The notes under the pieces were generated by a model that saw only the letters and a list, made by a program, of their open reading frames with translations, made no database searches and had not been told where the DNA came from. This document shows, piece after piece, positions 24,012-33,254 of a stretch of DNA of 43,650 nt. Every line of letters begins with the position of its first letter. Position 1 is the first letter of the stretch. The position numbers and the translations under genes were made by a program. The DNA comes from Candidatus Thermokryptus mobilis (GTDB lineage: Bacteria > Bacteroidota > Ignavibacteria > Kryptoniales > Kryptoniaceae). The stretch is from contig NZ_FAOO01000016.1 in NCBI RefSeq assembly GCF_900070205.1, positions 1 to 43,650 on the forward strand. Reading direction: 5' to 3'.

Positions 24012-25541
24012 TTAACTTGAAGAAGAGTTTTTCATCAAGCCCTCACTCCTTGCAACGAAAACAGCCGCACTTGCATCACCAGTTATATTTACAACCGTTC
24101 GGCACATATCAAGAATTCTATCCACACCGAGGATTAAAGCAATCCCTTCAGCAGGGATATGGATTGCCTTTAAAATCATAACGAGCATAATTATCCCAAC
24201 TCCGGGGACTGGAGCAGTCCCAATTGAAGCAAGCACAGCAGTGAGAACAATTGTAAGTTGTTGTGTTATATCAAGATTAAAACCGTAAACTTGAGCTATG
24301 AAAACAGACGCAACCCCTTGATACAGGGCTGTTCCATCCATATTTATTGTAGCTCCAAGCGGTAAAACAAAACTTGTTATCTGCTTCGGAACACCGAGAT
24401 TTCTTTCAGTGCATTCAAAGTTCACAGGCAAGGTCGCTGCGCTTGAACTCGTGCTGAAAGCAATTATCTGCGCCTCTCTCATACCCTTGTAAAATTTCAA
24501 CGGATTCATCTTACCGAGAAATCTAACAGAAAGCGAATACACGCCAAATAAATGAATCAGCAAACCAACCAAAACCGTGATTATATACCAAAGCAAAGTA
24601 GAAAGAATCCCAAAGCCAAAATCGGCAACTGTTGCAGAAATCAAAGCAAAAACACCATAAGGCGCAATCTTCATAACAAGGTCAACCATCTTTATCATTG
24701 TATCGCTGACACCATCAAGAAACTTGATGACAACATCGGACTTATTTTTATCAATCATGGTCAAAGTTATGCCGAATATAACCGCAAAGAAAACGATTTG
24801 AAGCATGTTCCCGTTAGCCATAGCGTTTATAGGATTCGTAGGAACGATATTAACAAAAAAATCAACTACATCAACACCAAGTTCTTGCTGTATCTTCTCA
24901 CTTATATCCGCTTGATATTCGGATGCCATCCTGTCCCTTATTACAGGTGAAATTTTATTCCCCGGCTGAATAAAATTTGCACAGATAAGACCTATCGTTA
25001 TAGCAATAGATGTCGTTATAATGTAATAAGCAATCGTCTTCCCACCGATTCGCCCCACTTTTCGTATATCTCCCAAGCTCGCTGCTCCAACAATTAAAGA
25101 CGCTATCACAAGTGGGATAGCAAGAAAGCTTAACAGACGAACAAAAATTGTCCCTATAGGTTTTATCTCCGTTGCGATCGTCTTGACTTTTTGTATCTCA
25201 ACGATATTTTCAAATTTTATAACCTGCGTCTCTTTAAAATCCCCCGAATCCATCCTTTTGTAAAAAATCAAAACGACCTTCGCCTTGTCAGAAGGTGAAA
25301 GGTCGCGGAAAAACTTAATTATTTTTGCCTGATCGTCACTTGAAAATTCTTTTTTAACCCCCGATAAAATAAATTCCGCCTTTTCCCATCTCTCAACGAT
25401 CGCTTTCTCTTCCCCCTTTGAGCTCTTCGTTGTTACCTTCAACTTATGCGCATCAACGCTAAAAATCACACCGAATATAGCTCCGAGTATAAGAGCGATG
25501 ATTATCTGCGTGTGAATTGGGATTTTTTTCTTCAAAAGCAT
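24012..25541 (-). CDS. Dicarboxylate/amino-acid:cation symporter with large N-terminal insert
   Basis: The 509-aa inner-membrane carrier belongs to the DAACS/GltPh family. Family signatures are clear: the HP1 serine-rich tip STSSSAATLPVNFE, the helix-7 motif GATINMDGTALYQG (NMDGT), the HP2 region ASIGTAPVPGVG and DRILDMCRTVVNITGDASAA in helix 8. Unlike GltPh-type carriers, about 75-90 extra charged residues lie between helix 1 (about 12-29) and helix 2 (about 125-145), including SSDDQAKIIKFF and SPSDKAKVVLIFYKRM. This looks like a small helical domain in the loop. The Asp/Arg pattern in helix 8 suggests acidic substrates such as glutamate, aspartate or C4-dicarboxylates. It is first of the eight-gene operon down to 17672. 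Confidence 0.92.
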   Translation of the reverse strand: MLLKKKIPIHTQIIIALILGAIFGVIFSVDAHKLKVTTKSSKGEEKAIVERWEKAEFILSGVKKEFSSDDQAKIIKFFRDLSPSDKAKVVLIFYKRMDSGDFKETQVIKFENIVEIQKVKTIATEIKPIGTIFVRLLSFLAIPLVIASLIVGAASLGDIRKVGRIGGKTIAYYIITTSIAITIGLICANFIQPGNKISPVIRDRMASEYQADISEKIQQELGVDVVDFFVNIVPTNPINAMANGNMLQIVFFAVIFGITLTMIDKNKSDVVIKFLDGVSDTMIKMVDLVMKIAPYGVFALISATVADFGFGILSTLLWYIITVLVGLLIHLFGVYSLSVRFLGKMNPLKFYKGMREAQIIAFSTSSSAATLPVNFECTERNLGVPKQITSFVLPLGATINMDGTALYQGVASVFIAQVYGFNLDITQQLTIVLTAVLASIGTAPVPGVGIIMLVMILKAIHIPAEGIALILGVDRILDMCRTVVNITGDASAAVFVARSEGLMKNSSSS

Positions 25542-25570
25542 TCCTTCTTTTTTTCTTTTTTAAATTAAGA

Positions 25571-25609
25571 GGGGCTCGCACGCTCAACATAAACAGAGCG
25601 CCGAGCCCC
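25571..25609. terminator. Hairpin terminator after the S46 peptidase gene
   Basis: Outer arms GGGGCTCG (25571-25578) and CGAGCCCC (25602-25609), plus inner arms CGCTC (25581-25585) and GAGCG (25596-25600), form a 13-pair hairpin with a 10-base loop. It starts about 12 bases past the peptidase stop and just upstream of the symporter start. The U-tract on the minus side is imperfect (TCTTAATTT). Confidence 0.75.
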
Positions 25610-25620
25610 CAAGCTAATTT

Positions 25621-27792
25621 TCATTTCACTATCCTTCCAGCTTCAATCTCATCAACTATCCGATCAGCATTGTAAACATGCCTTAAAGCTTCAACTATAC
25701 CTTTAAAGTGGACTGCAACAGCTCGGTTCTTTTCATCAACATAGATGAAATCACCAGGTAAGCTTTCAATGTTGCCATCAAAAATCAATCCAACAACTTC
25801 AAGGTCCTTGTTAACAACAGGGCTTCCGGAATTTCCGCCGATTATATCATTTGTAGCAACGAAATTAAGCGGAGTGCTAAGGTCAAATGTCGCTGGTAAA
25901 TTCTTCCATCTCTCGGGCAAATCCCAATCCCTTCTTTCTGTATCTTTAAATGAATAATGCCTATCAAAAAGTCCGTAGAATGTCGTTATCGGTGGCGCAA
26001 TTGTCCCGTTATACTCATAACTTTTAACGACACCATCTGCAATCCTTAATGTAAATGTCGCATCCGGTGGTATTGAGGTGCCATAGACATCAAAAATCGC
26101 CCTTCCAAGAAGTTGAAGCTTTGCTGATTCCTTTGCTGTGATTTGATTATATTTTTTGCGCACCTCGTTCGCCCTTGCTCTTGTCTTAACGACGAATGAA
26201 ATGAACGGGTCGTTTGAATTCAAAATCGCATTCGGATCACCCTCAACAAGGTTCATAACCTTTTCCTTATCCGTTAAAATCGTCGTTGAAAGCAAATAAT
26301 TAACCGCTTCTTCAGGAGACCTCCCTCGCAAAAGTTCATTGAACGCAGAATTTTTATCAACGAAAACCGACTTCATAAAACTTAATTGATAAGCTAGCGT
26401 CATCTTTTCAAGTTCTGGCTCAATCTCGGATGGATAAATTCTCGCCTTTGTCGCCTTTAACCTTTCACCCTTGTAATTTTCTGCTCTCTTTTCCTCGGGA
26501 AGTTTCATTTGCTCCGCGTACTCAACAAGGTCATTGGCAATCCTGAAATAAACGCTTCTTCCAGTCCCTGCGAAATTATACGCTTGAAGCTCATAGAACA
26601 ATTTCGCCTTTTCAACTTGATACTTGGCTATTTCATCCCAAAGGTTTCCATACTTTGCTTTCAATTCGGGATTTCCAAGTACGGAATTTTTGAACTTTGC
26701 TTCAAAATCACGCTTTCTCGCCATAAGATATGGGTCTCTCAAACCAGCAAGTCGCCCAGTATATGCCTTTTGAGAGTTTGAAAAACTAAATAACCGTGTC
26801 TGATATTTCAATTTCTTCTCGGGATACTTCGCGAGAAATTCCGAATAAATTTTGACAAGGTTATCAAGAAGCGAGAGTGTATAGGGGTAGCTATAATCCC
26901 TGAAAAATTCAAGTTGGGCAACGGTTAAAAGTCGGTTTGTCCTCCCGGGATTACCGATTACGAAAACAGGGTCACCTTCTTTTATCTCTGTCTTACTGAA
27001 TGGGAAGTAATACTTTGTTTTAACGGGTTTCCCATCCTCATAAACTCTGAAAAACGCAACATCAAGGTCATATCTTGGATATGTGAAATTATCGGGGTCA
27101 CCGCCAAAGTAAGCAACTATTGTCTCGGGCGCATAAACAAGACGCACATCGGTATATCTTTTATAACCATAAAGCGAATACTTCCCACCGTTATAAAAAG
27201 TCACAACGCTGAAAACCATAGAATCCTTTGGATTCGTCTCCTTAAATTTCTTATAATACCTTTCCTGAATCTCCCTTATTTTCTTATCTCGGTTTGAAAC
27301 CCTTTCCTCATCCGTTTTTCCCACCTCAAACGCCTTCTGAACTTCCTCTGTCACATCTTCAATTAAAACAAGTTGGTCAACATAAAGATTTGGGACTTTT
27401 CTTTCCTCCTCAAGTGTTTTTGCATAAAACCCCGTTTCTGGTAAATTCTCACCCTCACGATTTACAGCAACAAGAGCTCCCCTTGCACAGTGATGATTCG
27501 TCATAACAAGACCATCTTCAGAGACAAACGAAGCAGAGCAATTTGGAAGACGCAAAGCCGAAAGCCGTGCCTTTTCAAACCAATCGGAAGTCGGCGTAAA
27601 ACCGTACGTCTTTGCAAAATAATCAATCGGAGGATAATCAAATGTCCACATCTTTCCTGTGTCAAATTGACCCGCCTTTACGGTGTCAAGATAGGCAAGG
27701 TAAGATGGCTTGGTTGCTTGATAAGTTGTGCAACCTGAAAAAACGAAAATCAAGACAAATGAAAACAAAAGAAGGTTCTTAAAAAATCTCAT
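25621..27792 (-). CDS. S46-family dipeptidyl-peptidase, lipoprotein form
   Basis: The 723-aa exported serine peptidase is of the DPP7/DPP11 type, which releases dipeptides from peptide N-termini. The N-terminal signal ends in FSGC (Cys21), so a lipid anchor is likely. The catalytic His is in TNHHCA (98-103), the Asp is in YPRYDLDVAFFRVYE, and the Ser is in GGNSGSPVVN, followed by LIFDGNIESLPGDF and AVAVHFKGI. The large helical insertion typical of S46 lies between the two halves of the protease fold. Length matches the family. The start has AGGTGA 4 nt before ATG. It is a single gene with its own terminator and would supply peptides in a protein-scavenging lifestyle. Confidence 0.93.
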   Translation of the reverse strand: MRFFKNLLLFSFVLIFVFSGCTTYQATKPSYLAYLDTVKAGQFDTGKMWTFDYPPIDYFAKTYGFTPTSDWFEKARLSALRLPNCSASFVSEDGLVMTNHHCARGALVAVNREGENLPETGFYAKTLEEERKVPNLYVDQLVLIEDVTEEVQKAFEVGKTDEERVSNRDKKIREIQERYYKKFKETNPKDSMVFSVVTFYNGGKYSLYGYKRYTDVRLVYAPETIVAYFGGDPDNFTYPRYDLDVAFFRVYEDGKPVKTKYYFPFSKTEIKEGDPVFVIGNPGRTNRLLTVAQLEFFRDYSYPYTLSLLDNLVKIYSEFLAKYPEKKLKYQTRLFSFSNSQKAYTGRLAGLRDPYLMARKRDFEAKFKNSVLGNPELKAKYGNLWDEIAKYQVEKAKLFYELQAYNFAGTGRSVYFRIANDLVEYAEQMKLPEEKRAENYKGERLKATKARIYPSEIEPELEKMTLAYQLSFMKSVFVDKNSAFNELLRGRSPEEAVNYLLSTTILTDKEKVMNLVEGDPNAILNSNDPFISFVVKTRARANEVRKKYNQITAKESAKLQLLGRAIFDVYGTSIPPDATFTLRIADGVVKSYEYNGTIAPPITTFYGLFDRHYSFKDTERRDWDLPERWKNLPATFDLSTPLNFVATNDIIGGNSGSPVVNKDLEVVGLIFDGNIESLPGDFIYVDEKNRAVAVHFKGIVEALRHVYNADRIVDEIEAGRIVK

Positions 27793-27893
27793 CTTTTCAC
27801 CTCAAAATTTTATTTTCAAATAGGTAAATTTAAATTAATACGAACATAGATAAATTTCAAGTGCTGGAGGGTTCGGATTCTCCCATTTTATTT

Positions 27894-28025
27894 TTACTCA
27901 AAGTCCTTTAAAGCGAAGTTGACATTAAAGGGTTCTGTGTAGAATGTTTGGTCTTGCTGAGTTGAATATGGAAAACGATAAAAAATTAAAGTTAGAGATG
28001 AGACCTTGGCTGATATTAACCCAAT
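27894..28025 (-). pseudogene. Short coding-like remnant between operons
   Basis: The gap 27793-28053 has no normal gene. On the minus strand one frame is open from 28025 to TAA 27894 and reads VSSLTLIFYRFPYSTQQDQ, then TFYTEPFNVNFALKDFE. Its composition is protein-like and it ends naturally, but no start codon with a ribosome site is present, and a stop bounds it upstream. It may be the tail of a decayed gene, possibly a strand-rich exported protein. I do not recognise the family. Nothing else was seen in this gap apart from a weak CCCAAT/ATTGGG pairing just after the hydrolase stop. Confidence 0.3.
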
Positions 28026-28053
28026 TTATTGAGATCATCGCCATTGGGGAGAT

Positions 28054-30291
28054 TTAAATTTTTAAAATCTTTCCCTCCCCCCTTTTTAAATCAACTTCAA
28101 TTTTTCTGTCTTCAATCAAAATTTCTCCGATAAAACCCTCGTCTGTTGCAATAAAAACATACTTTGAACCATTGCCTAACACTTCAAAAGCAAAGATAAA
28201 AGCATCGCCATCCCCAATCAATTGTGCATCTAAAGGCAATTTTTCAACCTTAATGACTTCTCCCTCATACAAAACATCATCAATGCCAGAGATATAAAGT
28301 TTACCTTCAAACATAAAGGCATCTATCAAACGACCCTTGAAATTTAAATTCTCAATTGCGATCCATTTCCAGTTCGGTGGTAGGGATGGTTCAAACTTAA
28401 CCTTATCAAATTCAAAGGAAAACCCGAGCAAACCTTCAACAGCAAGCCAGATATAAGTTGGTGGCATCCACGGGCTTAAAGTCATCCCCTTACTTGACCC
28501 GTCCTCACCATGTAATCTCTCTGGGAACTGACCCGGGACAAGGTTTTGATACTTTGCGGGTTTTTGCGACTCTATTAACTTAAATATGTTAATCATAGCT
28601 TCAGCAACTTTTTCAGGATAAAATTTCCTAACGGCATAACCGACCCAAGCAGTTAAATTTGGCCAAATCCCACCGAGGAGATGATATGATGCATCAGGGT
28701 CATAATTTCTCTCGGTAGAGCTAACAGTTCTAACGCCAAATTCCGTCCAAAGGTCATGCTGGATCAACCTCTGCGCTATCATCTTTGCCTTCTTTTCATC
28801 AACGACACGAAACAACAACGGAAACACTAAATCTCCAGTTATATCGTGATGTTTCACACCTTTTGAATCAATGTTAAGCAAAGGTAAATTCGTGACTTCA
28901 GAAATTAATTTTTTCATAAAAGCGTCTCTCAAACGCTCGGCTTCGTTTTTATACTTTAAAGCATCTGGTTTATTGCAAATCAAATCCGCAATTTTTGAGA
29001 TGAGCTCAAGCGAAAAGATACATTCTGAATTTATCTCAGAAACATATCCGCCGAGTTCATATCCATCAATTATGTTTCTCCAACTCGTAATTCCATATAC
29101 GCCCTGACCTTCGGTGCGCGAATAAACGAGTTCATCTTTCACTTGGGTCAAAATGTAATCCGCTATCTTTTTTAACATTTCATATTCACTCAAAATATCG
29201 TGTTCCTGGCATAAATTAACATGATGATACACAGCCCAGATCAAAAGCGGTGTGTCGTCATTTATATTTAAGTTATAATCGTAAAGTTTTGGATTTAATT
29301 CGTTTGCATGGACATATTCAGTGACCTTGCCGTCTGGATGAATGCTGTATTTTAATGCGAAGTTAACGAGCTCGTGTGAGAACTTCGGCGTTACATAATC
29401 CGAACCAAGAATGAACCAGGCTAAATCCCGCATCACAACAATGTCTTGGGGTGGGTCATTTGTAAATGCAAAGCCAGTTTTATAAAGATGCTCAACCCTG
29501 CACATATTGACCTTTGCCCATTTGACACCATTATTTATCGTTTTATTAGGCGTAAAAATTGAAGCAATTTTAAGGATTTTCTCCATCTCGGAAAGCGAAA
29601 ACTTAAAAATCTCATCGTAAAACTTTCTAATTTCCCCGATTTCAAATCCCCCAATTGAAAAAGTCAACAGAACATCTTTCGTCTCGCTAGGATTGACCTT
29701 TACACTTTGAATGCATTTTAACTTTCTCCCATCAAAATTAAGTCCGTCAAAAACAAAATTTGATTTGATTTTCCTCTCACCCTCGTTTAAATCAATCGGT
29801 TCAAATCTCAAAATACCCTCGGAAACTTCAAGATTAAACCTCTTGATCTTTTCTTCGTCTGGCGGTTGCTTCGTAAAATATGGTGAACCTACAGCAGGCA
29901 AAATTATACTGTGCGAAATCTTAATCTCAACCTCTTCATCGGTTCTGTTCTCAAGCGAAATAACATAAAACAAATTCCGAAGCTTTTCCATCATAGCTTC
30001 AAGATTTTCAATCCTAACGAAAGGGAGAAACGACTTTTTAAAAGCAGTTACATCGCTGGAGGAATTAATATATTTTGTTGCTTGTGTCAACGGTTCAAAG
30101 GTTGTTTCAACCGGTTTTAATTTTTCACCAGCGATAAAAAAGTTGATCTCCCACCTACCGCAGTAAAATTTATTATCCATTGAATGCCATAACCCATCAA
30201 GGTTCGTCTCTTTGTCAAAGCGTGCAAATAAAAGGAGGTTTCCTAAACTTGAACCAGTTGTCAGGTCTTCAACTTCTACAGTATATTTCAT
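28054..30291 (-). CDS. Cytoplasmic (alpha/alpha)6-toroid glycoside hydrolase
   Basis: The 745-aa protein has no signal peptide. It has an N-terminal beta-sandwich (about 1-230, with LDGLWHSMDNKFYCGRWEIN) and a helical toroid (about 250-640). Recognisable toroid elements are VMRDLAWFILGSDYV, INDDTPLLIWAVYHH, YGITSWRNIIDGYELGGY, LGGIWPNLTAWVGYAV and MTLSPWMPPTYIWLAVEG, followed by a C-terminal beta-domain. The layout is that of glycogen-debranching or GH63-like enzymes, but I cannot fix the family; an Asp or Glu in these loops would be catalytic. It is the last gene of the carbohydrate locus, 19 bases after the ABC permease, and would degrade imported oligosaccharides. Confidence 0.7.
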   Translation of the reverse strand: MKYTVEVEDLTTGSSLGNLLLFARFDKETNLDGLWHSMDNKFYCGRWEINFFIAGEKLKPVETTFEPLTQATKYINSSSDVTAFKKSFLPFVRIENLEAMMEKLRNLFYVISLENRTDEEVEIKISHSIILPAVGSPYFTKQPPDEEKIKRFNLEVSEGILRFEPIDLNEGERKIKSNFVFDGLNFDGRKLKCIQSVKVNPSETKDVLLTFSIGGFEIGEIRKFYDEIFKFSLSEMEKILKIASIFTPNKTINNGVKWAKVNMCRVEHLYKTGFAFTNDPPQDIVVMRDLAWFILGSDYVTPKFSHELVNFALKYSIHPDGKVTEYVHANELNPKLYDYNLNINDDTPLLIWAVYHHVNLCQEHDILSEYEMLKKIADYILTQVKDELVYSRTEGQGVYGITSWRNIIDGYELGGYVSEINSECIFSLELISKIADLICNKPDALKYKNEAERLRDAFMKKLISEVTNLPLLNIDSKGVKHHDITGDLVFPLLFRVVDEKKAKMIAQRLIQHDLWTEFGVRTVSSTERNYDPDASYHLLGGIWPNLTAWVGYAVRKFYPEKVAEAMINIFKLIESQKPAKYQNLVPGQFPERLHGEDGSSKGMTLSPWMPPTYIWLAVEGLLGFSFEFDKVKFEPSLPPNWKWIAIENLNFKGRLIDAFMFEGKLYISGIDDVLYEGEVIKVEKLPLDAQLIGDGDAFIFAFEVLGNGSKYVFIATDEGFIGEILIEDRKIEVDLKRGEGKILKI

Positions 30292-30310
30292 TTTAGAAGT
30301 TTTTTTGTTT

Positions 30311-31123
30311 TTATTCCTTTAATCCCGTTCTCGCCAAACTCTCAATGAAATATCTTTGAAAGAAAACATATGCAACGATAATCGGTAAAGCCAGCAATGT
30401 TGCGGATGCAAGCTGAACGCCAAGTTGACTTCCAGCTTGTCCACCAACAACAAAAATCGTAACAAGTTGAGGCATTGTCATAAACTTCTCACTCCTTACA
30501 ACTATAAGGGGCCAAAGAACCTCATTCCAACTTGATGTAAAGGTTAAAATCCCAACCGTTGCAACCGCTGGCTTTGATAATGGAATTATTATCTTGAAAA
30601 GAATTTGAAGGTTGTTGCAACCATCAATCCGAGCCGACTCAATCAATGACTGCGGTATCGTCAGAAAAAATTGTCTGAAAATTAAAATAGCAAGCGAATT
30701 CATCATCGCCGGGAAAATCAAACCAGCGTAAGAATCAACAAAACCAAGTTTAACTATAAGGACATATGTTGGTATAAGTGTGATCTGAAAGGGTATCATC
30801 ATCGTGAACAAGATAAGAAATAAAATTAAGTCTCGCCCTTTAAAGTTCAATCTTGAAAGCGCATATCCTACGATTGAACCAAATATTATGACGGAGAAGG
30901 TGATCGCCGTTGACACAAACAAACTATTGAAAAACGCTCGGACGATAGGTATTTTTGCGAAGACGGTGGAATAATTTTTAAAACTTAAATTTTCCGACAT
31001 AAACCACAACTCTGATATCTGGGTTTCCGGCTTTAATGATGCAAAAAACATCCACAAGAATGGATATGCGAAGAAAATAGCCCCGATTACAAGAGTTATA
31101 TATGTTAGTGCGTTACGCCTCAA
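30311..31123 (-). CDS. ABC sugar transporter permease, MalG type
   Basis: The 270-aa inner-membrane permease has six helices. The ATPase-contact (EAA) loop is ESARIDGCNNLQILFKIIIP followed by LSKPAVATVG, and the C-terminus has the MalG-like FFQRYFIESLARTGLKE. It starts at TTG 31123, whose bases overlap the TGA stop of the partner permease, with AGGGA upstream, so the two are translationally coupled. It pairs with the gene at 31120-31983 to form the membrane channel for the binding protein at 31980-33254. No ATPase gene is in the locus. Confidence 0.93.
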   Translation of the reverse strand: MRRNALTYITLVIGAIFFAYPFLWMFFASLKPETQISELWFMSENLSFKNYSTVFAKIPIVRAFFNSLFVSTAITFSVIIFGSIVGYALSRLNFKGRDLILFLILFTMMIPFQITLIPTYVLIVKLGFVDSYAGLIFPAMMNSLAILIFRQFFLTIPQSLIESARIDGCNNLQILFKIIIPLSKPAVATVGILTFTSSWNEVLWPLIVVRSEKFMTMPQLVTIFVVGGQAGSQLGVQLASATLLALPIIVAYVFFQRYFIESLARTGLKE

Positions 31124-31983
31124 TATACTTCCCTTTCTATAAATTTTCTTTGGATAATGACGATGATTAATATCACCATTGCGAAGAAAAAGCCAAGCGT
31201 CGCAGCATAGCCCATATGGTTGAAATAAAACGCCTGATTATAAATATAAAGCATAGCTGAAAGGGTGCTGTCCAATGGACCTCCACCAGTTAAGATATAC
31301 GGCTCAATAAATAGAGAAAAGCCACCAATGGTTGATAAAACGACAACGAGAACAACAGTTGGATTTAAAAGTGGGAGCGTTATCCTGAAGAATTTTTGGA
31401 AATTTGAAGCACCATCAATTTCAGCGACCTCATAAAGTTCATTCGGTATGCTCTGAAGCCCAGCAAGGAAAAGGACTATATAAAACCCAACATTTTTCCA
31501 AGTAGCCATCACAGCAATTGAAGGCATAGCAATTTCCGGACTCACAAGCCATGGGATTTTCTTAAAACCAAGACCCAAAAGCATTTGATTTATTAAGCCC
31601 GTTTCATAGGCATATATCTGTTGCCATAGTATAGTTATAACAACACCAGAGACGACAACTGGAAGAAAATATAGCGCGCGAAAGAAAGCACGAAATTTTA
31701 TTTGCTTGTTAAGAAGATTTGCGAAAAATAAAGCTATAACAATTTGAAGCGGTATGTGAATTGATAGGAAAATTAAGGTGTTAATTATTGCCTTGAAGAA
31801 AAGCTCGTCCCTAAACAACCTCACAAAATTTTTCAGCCCGATGAATTCCATCGGCGTGACTATGTTCCAGCGGTGAAATATAAGTATAAATGAAAAAAAC
31901 AAAGGATAAGCAACAAATGCGGCGAAATAAACAAAATAAGGCATAACCATAAAATAGCCAGCTTTGCTTTCAACCCTACTCAT
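31120..31983 (-). CDS. ABC sugar transporter permease, MalF/UgpA type
   Basis: The 287-aa inner-membrane permease has six helices. The N-terminal helix is FMVMPYFVYFAAFVAYPLFF; the EAA loop is EVAEIDGASNFQKFFRITLP; GGFSLFIEPYILTGGGP is the usual C-terminal loop of MalF-type proteins. I start at ATG 31983, which forms an ATGA overlap with the stop of the binding-protein gene, and not at the ATG three codons upstream. Partner of the following permease. Confidence 0.93.
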   Translation of the reverse strand: MSRVESKAGYFMVMPYFVYFAAFVAYPLFFSFILIFHRWNIVTPMEFIGLKNFVRLFRDELFFKAIINTLIFLSIHIPLQIVIALFFANLLNKQIKFRAFFRALYFLPVVVSGVVITILWQQIYAYETGLINQMLLGLGFKKIPWLVSPEIAMPSIAVMATWKNVGFYIVLFLAGLQSIPNELYEVAEIDGASNFQKFFRITLPLLNPTVVLVVVLSTIGGFSLFIEPYILTGGGPLDSTLSAMLYIYNQAFYFNHMGYAATLGFFFAMVILIIVIIQRKFIEREVY

Positions 31984-33254
31984 TTTGACCATTCAATTAT
32001 AACTTTTGTTCTCTTAATCAAATTTTTCACCGCTTCATCAGGCGATTTAGCACCGTAAACAGCGCACGCCTCAAACTCACGCGAGATCGCATCAAAAACC
32101 TCCTTCATCTCAACAACTTCATCAACCCCTCTTGTAAATGGCGCTTGCTCTGCGAATATCTTCATTTTTAAATTTCGGTTAAAATAATCCGCAAATTTTT
32201 TATTTTCAAGCAAATCACCCCTTATCGGAAGCTGATTGCAAATTTCAAGCAAAAGCGAATCCGAATACTCGCTCACAAGAAACTTGACAAACTCCCAAGC
32301 TTCCCTTTTATATCTCGTTGTGCTGAATATGGCGATGTTCTTGGGATCACCATAAGTGTAAACCTTGCCTTGATAATCGTCCGGGACTGGAATTGGAGCG
32401 AAATCATACTCAAACCCGCTCGGCTTATTCCCCTCAAGATAAGTTATAGTCCAAGGACCGGTAAATCTCATTGCGATTTTTTCGCTCAAGAAGGGATCAA
32501 CTTGAAAATTCGTAATTGGGAAATATTTCATTTTAAAACAGGTTCTAAAAAAATCAAACACTTTAACAGCAATCTCATAATCAATGTCAAGGTCATCACC
32601 TTTAAAAAACGTTCTCCCACCGGATGAAGCGATATAAAACGGATAAAAATCAAAAAACCTCTGCCACCAGATCGGTCTTATATCCGTATACCCTGGGAAT
32701 ATCCCAAGCTCTTTTATTTTCTCACACGCCTCAAAAAACTCGGAATATGTCCTTGGTGCTCTCTCAATCCCTGCTTTTTCAAAAATTTTAACATTATACA
32801 AAAGCATCACAGGGTTTGTCTTCCAAGGAAGTTGATAAAAATGCCCATCCTTTGACCTGAAACTTTCAAGCAAATCAACTGGGATTTTCCGGGCACTGAT
32901 AAGAGAATCAAAATCTTCAAATTCATCAAGCGCAACTAAACCACCAGCTTTTATGTATTCAGCTATTGCCCCTGGCCAGATATTTGAACAAACATCTGGG
33001 GTTGTTCCCCCAGCTATCGCTGCTAGAAGAACTTCCTCTGAGGATTGACCAGCTGGTAAAGCTTGAACTTCAACTTGAATCTCAGGATGAAGCCGATTCC
33101 ATTTATCAACAAGAATTTTTGCAAGCTCAATCTCCTCAGGATTTGGAGCGCACCAATACGTTAATTTTTTGTTCGCCTGATTAAAAGCATTTTTCCGATC
33201 ACTTGAGCACCCAAAGACAAAAAACAAAATAAATAAAAACAAGAACGATTTCAT
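31980..33254 (-). CDS. Sugar-binding lipoprotein of the ABC importer
   Basis: The 424-aa family-1 extracellular solute-binding protein has a signal ending in the lipobox VFGC (Cys16) and then a two-lobed fold. Typical features are LVDKWNRLHPEIQVEVQALP near the N-terminus, LLAAIAGGTTPDVCSNIWPG, QLPWKTNPVMLLYNVKIFEK, FTGPWTITYLEGNKP and the late KREAWEFVKFLVSE. It starts in an ATGA overlap with the T9SS-sorted enzyme upstream and ends in an ATGA overlap with the first permease, so the three are one translational chain. It would capture oligosaccharides in the periplasm at the inner membrane. Confidence 0.93.
   Translation of the reverse strand: MKSFLFLFILFFVFGCSSDRKNAFNQANKKLTYWCAPNPEEIELAKILVDKWNRLHPEIQVEVQALPAGQSSEEVLLAAIAGGTTPDVCSNIWPGAIAEYIKAGGLVALDEFEDFDSLISARKIPVDLLESFRSKDGHFYQLPWKTNPVMLLYNVKIFEKAGIERAPRTYSEFFEACEKIKELGIFPGYTDIRPIWWQRFFDFYPFYIASSGGRTFFKGDDLDIDYEIAVKVFDFFRTCFKMKYFPITNFQVDPFLSEKIAMRFTGPWTITYLEGNKPSGFEYDFAPIPVPDDYQGKVYTYGDPKNIAIFSTTRYKREAWEFVKFLVSEYSDSLLLEICNQLPIRGDLLENKKFADYFNRNLKMKIFAEQAPFTRGVDEVVEMKEVFDAISREFEACAVYGAKSPDEAVKNLIKRTKVIIEWSK

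Noticed and set aside
27866-27886. tRNA T-arm-like string (GGTTCGGATTC with flanking G- and C-runs)
   Set aside because: The loop lacks the invariant A58, the stem pairs poorly, and no acceptor, D-arm or anticodon arm can be placed upstream.
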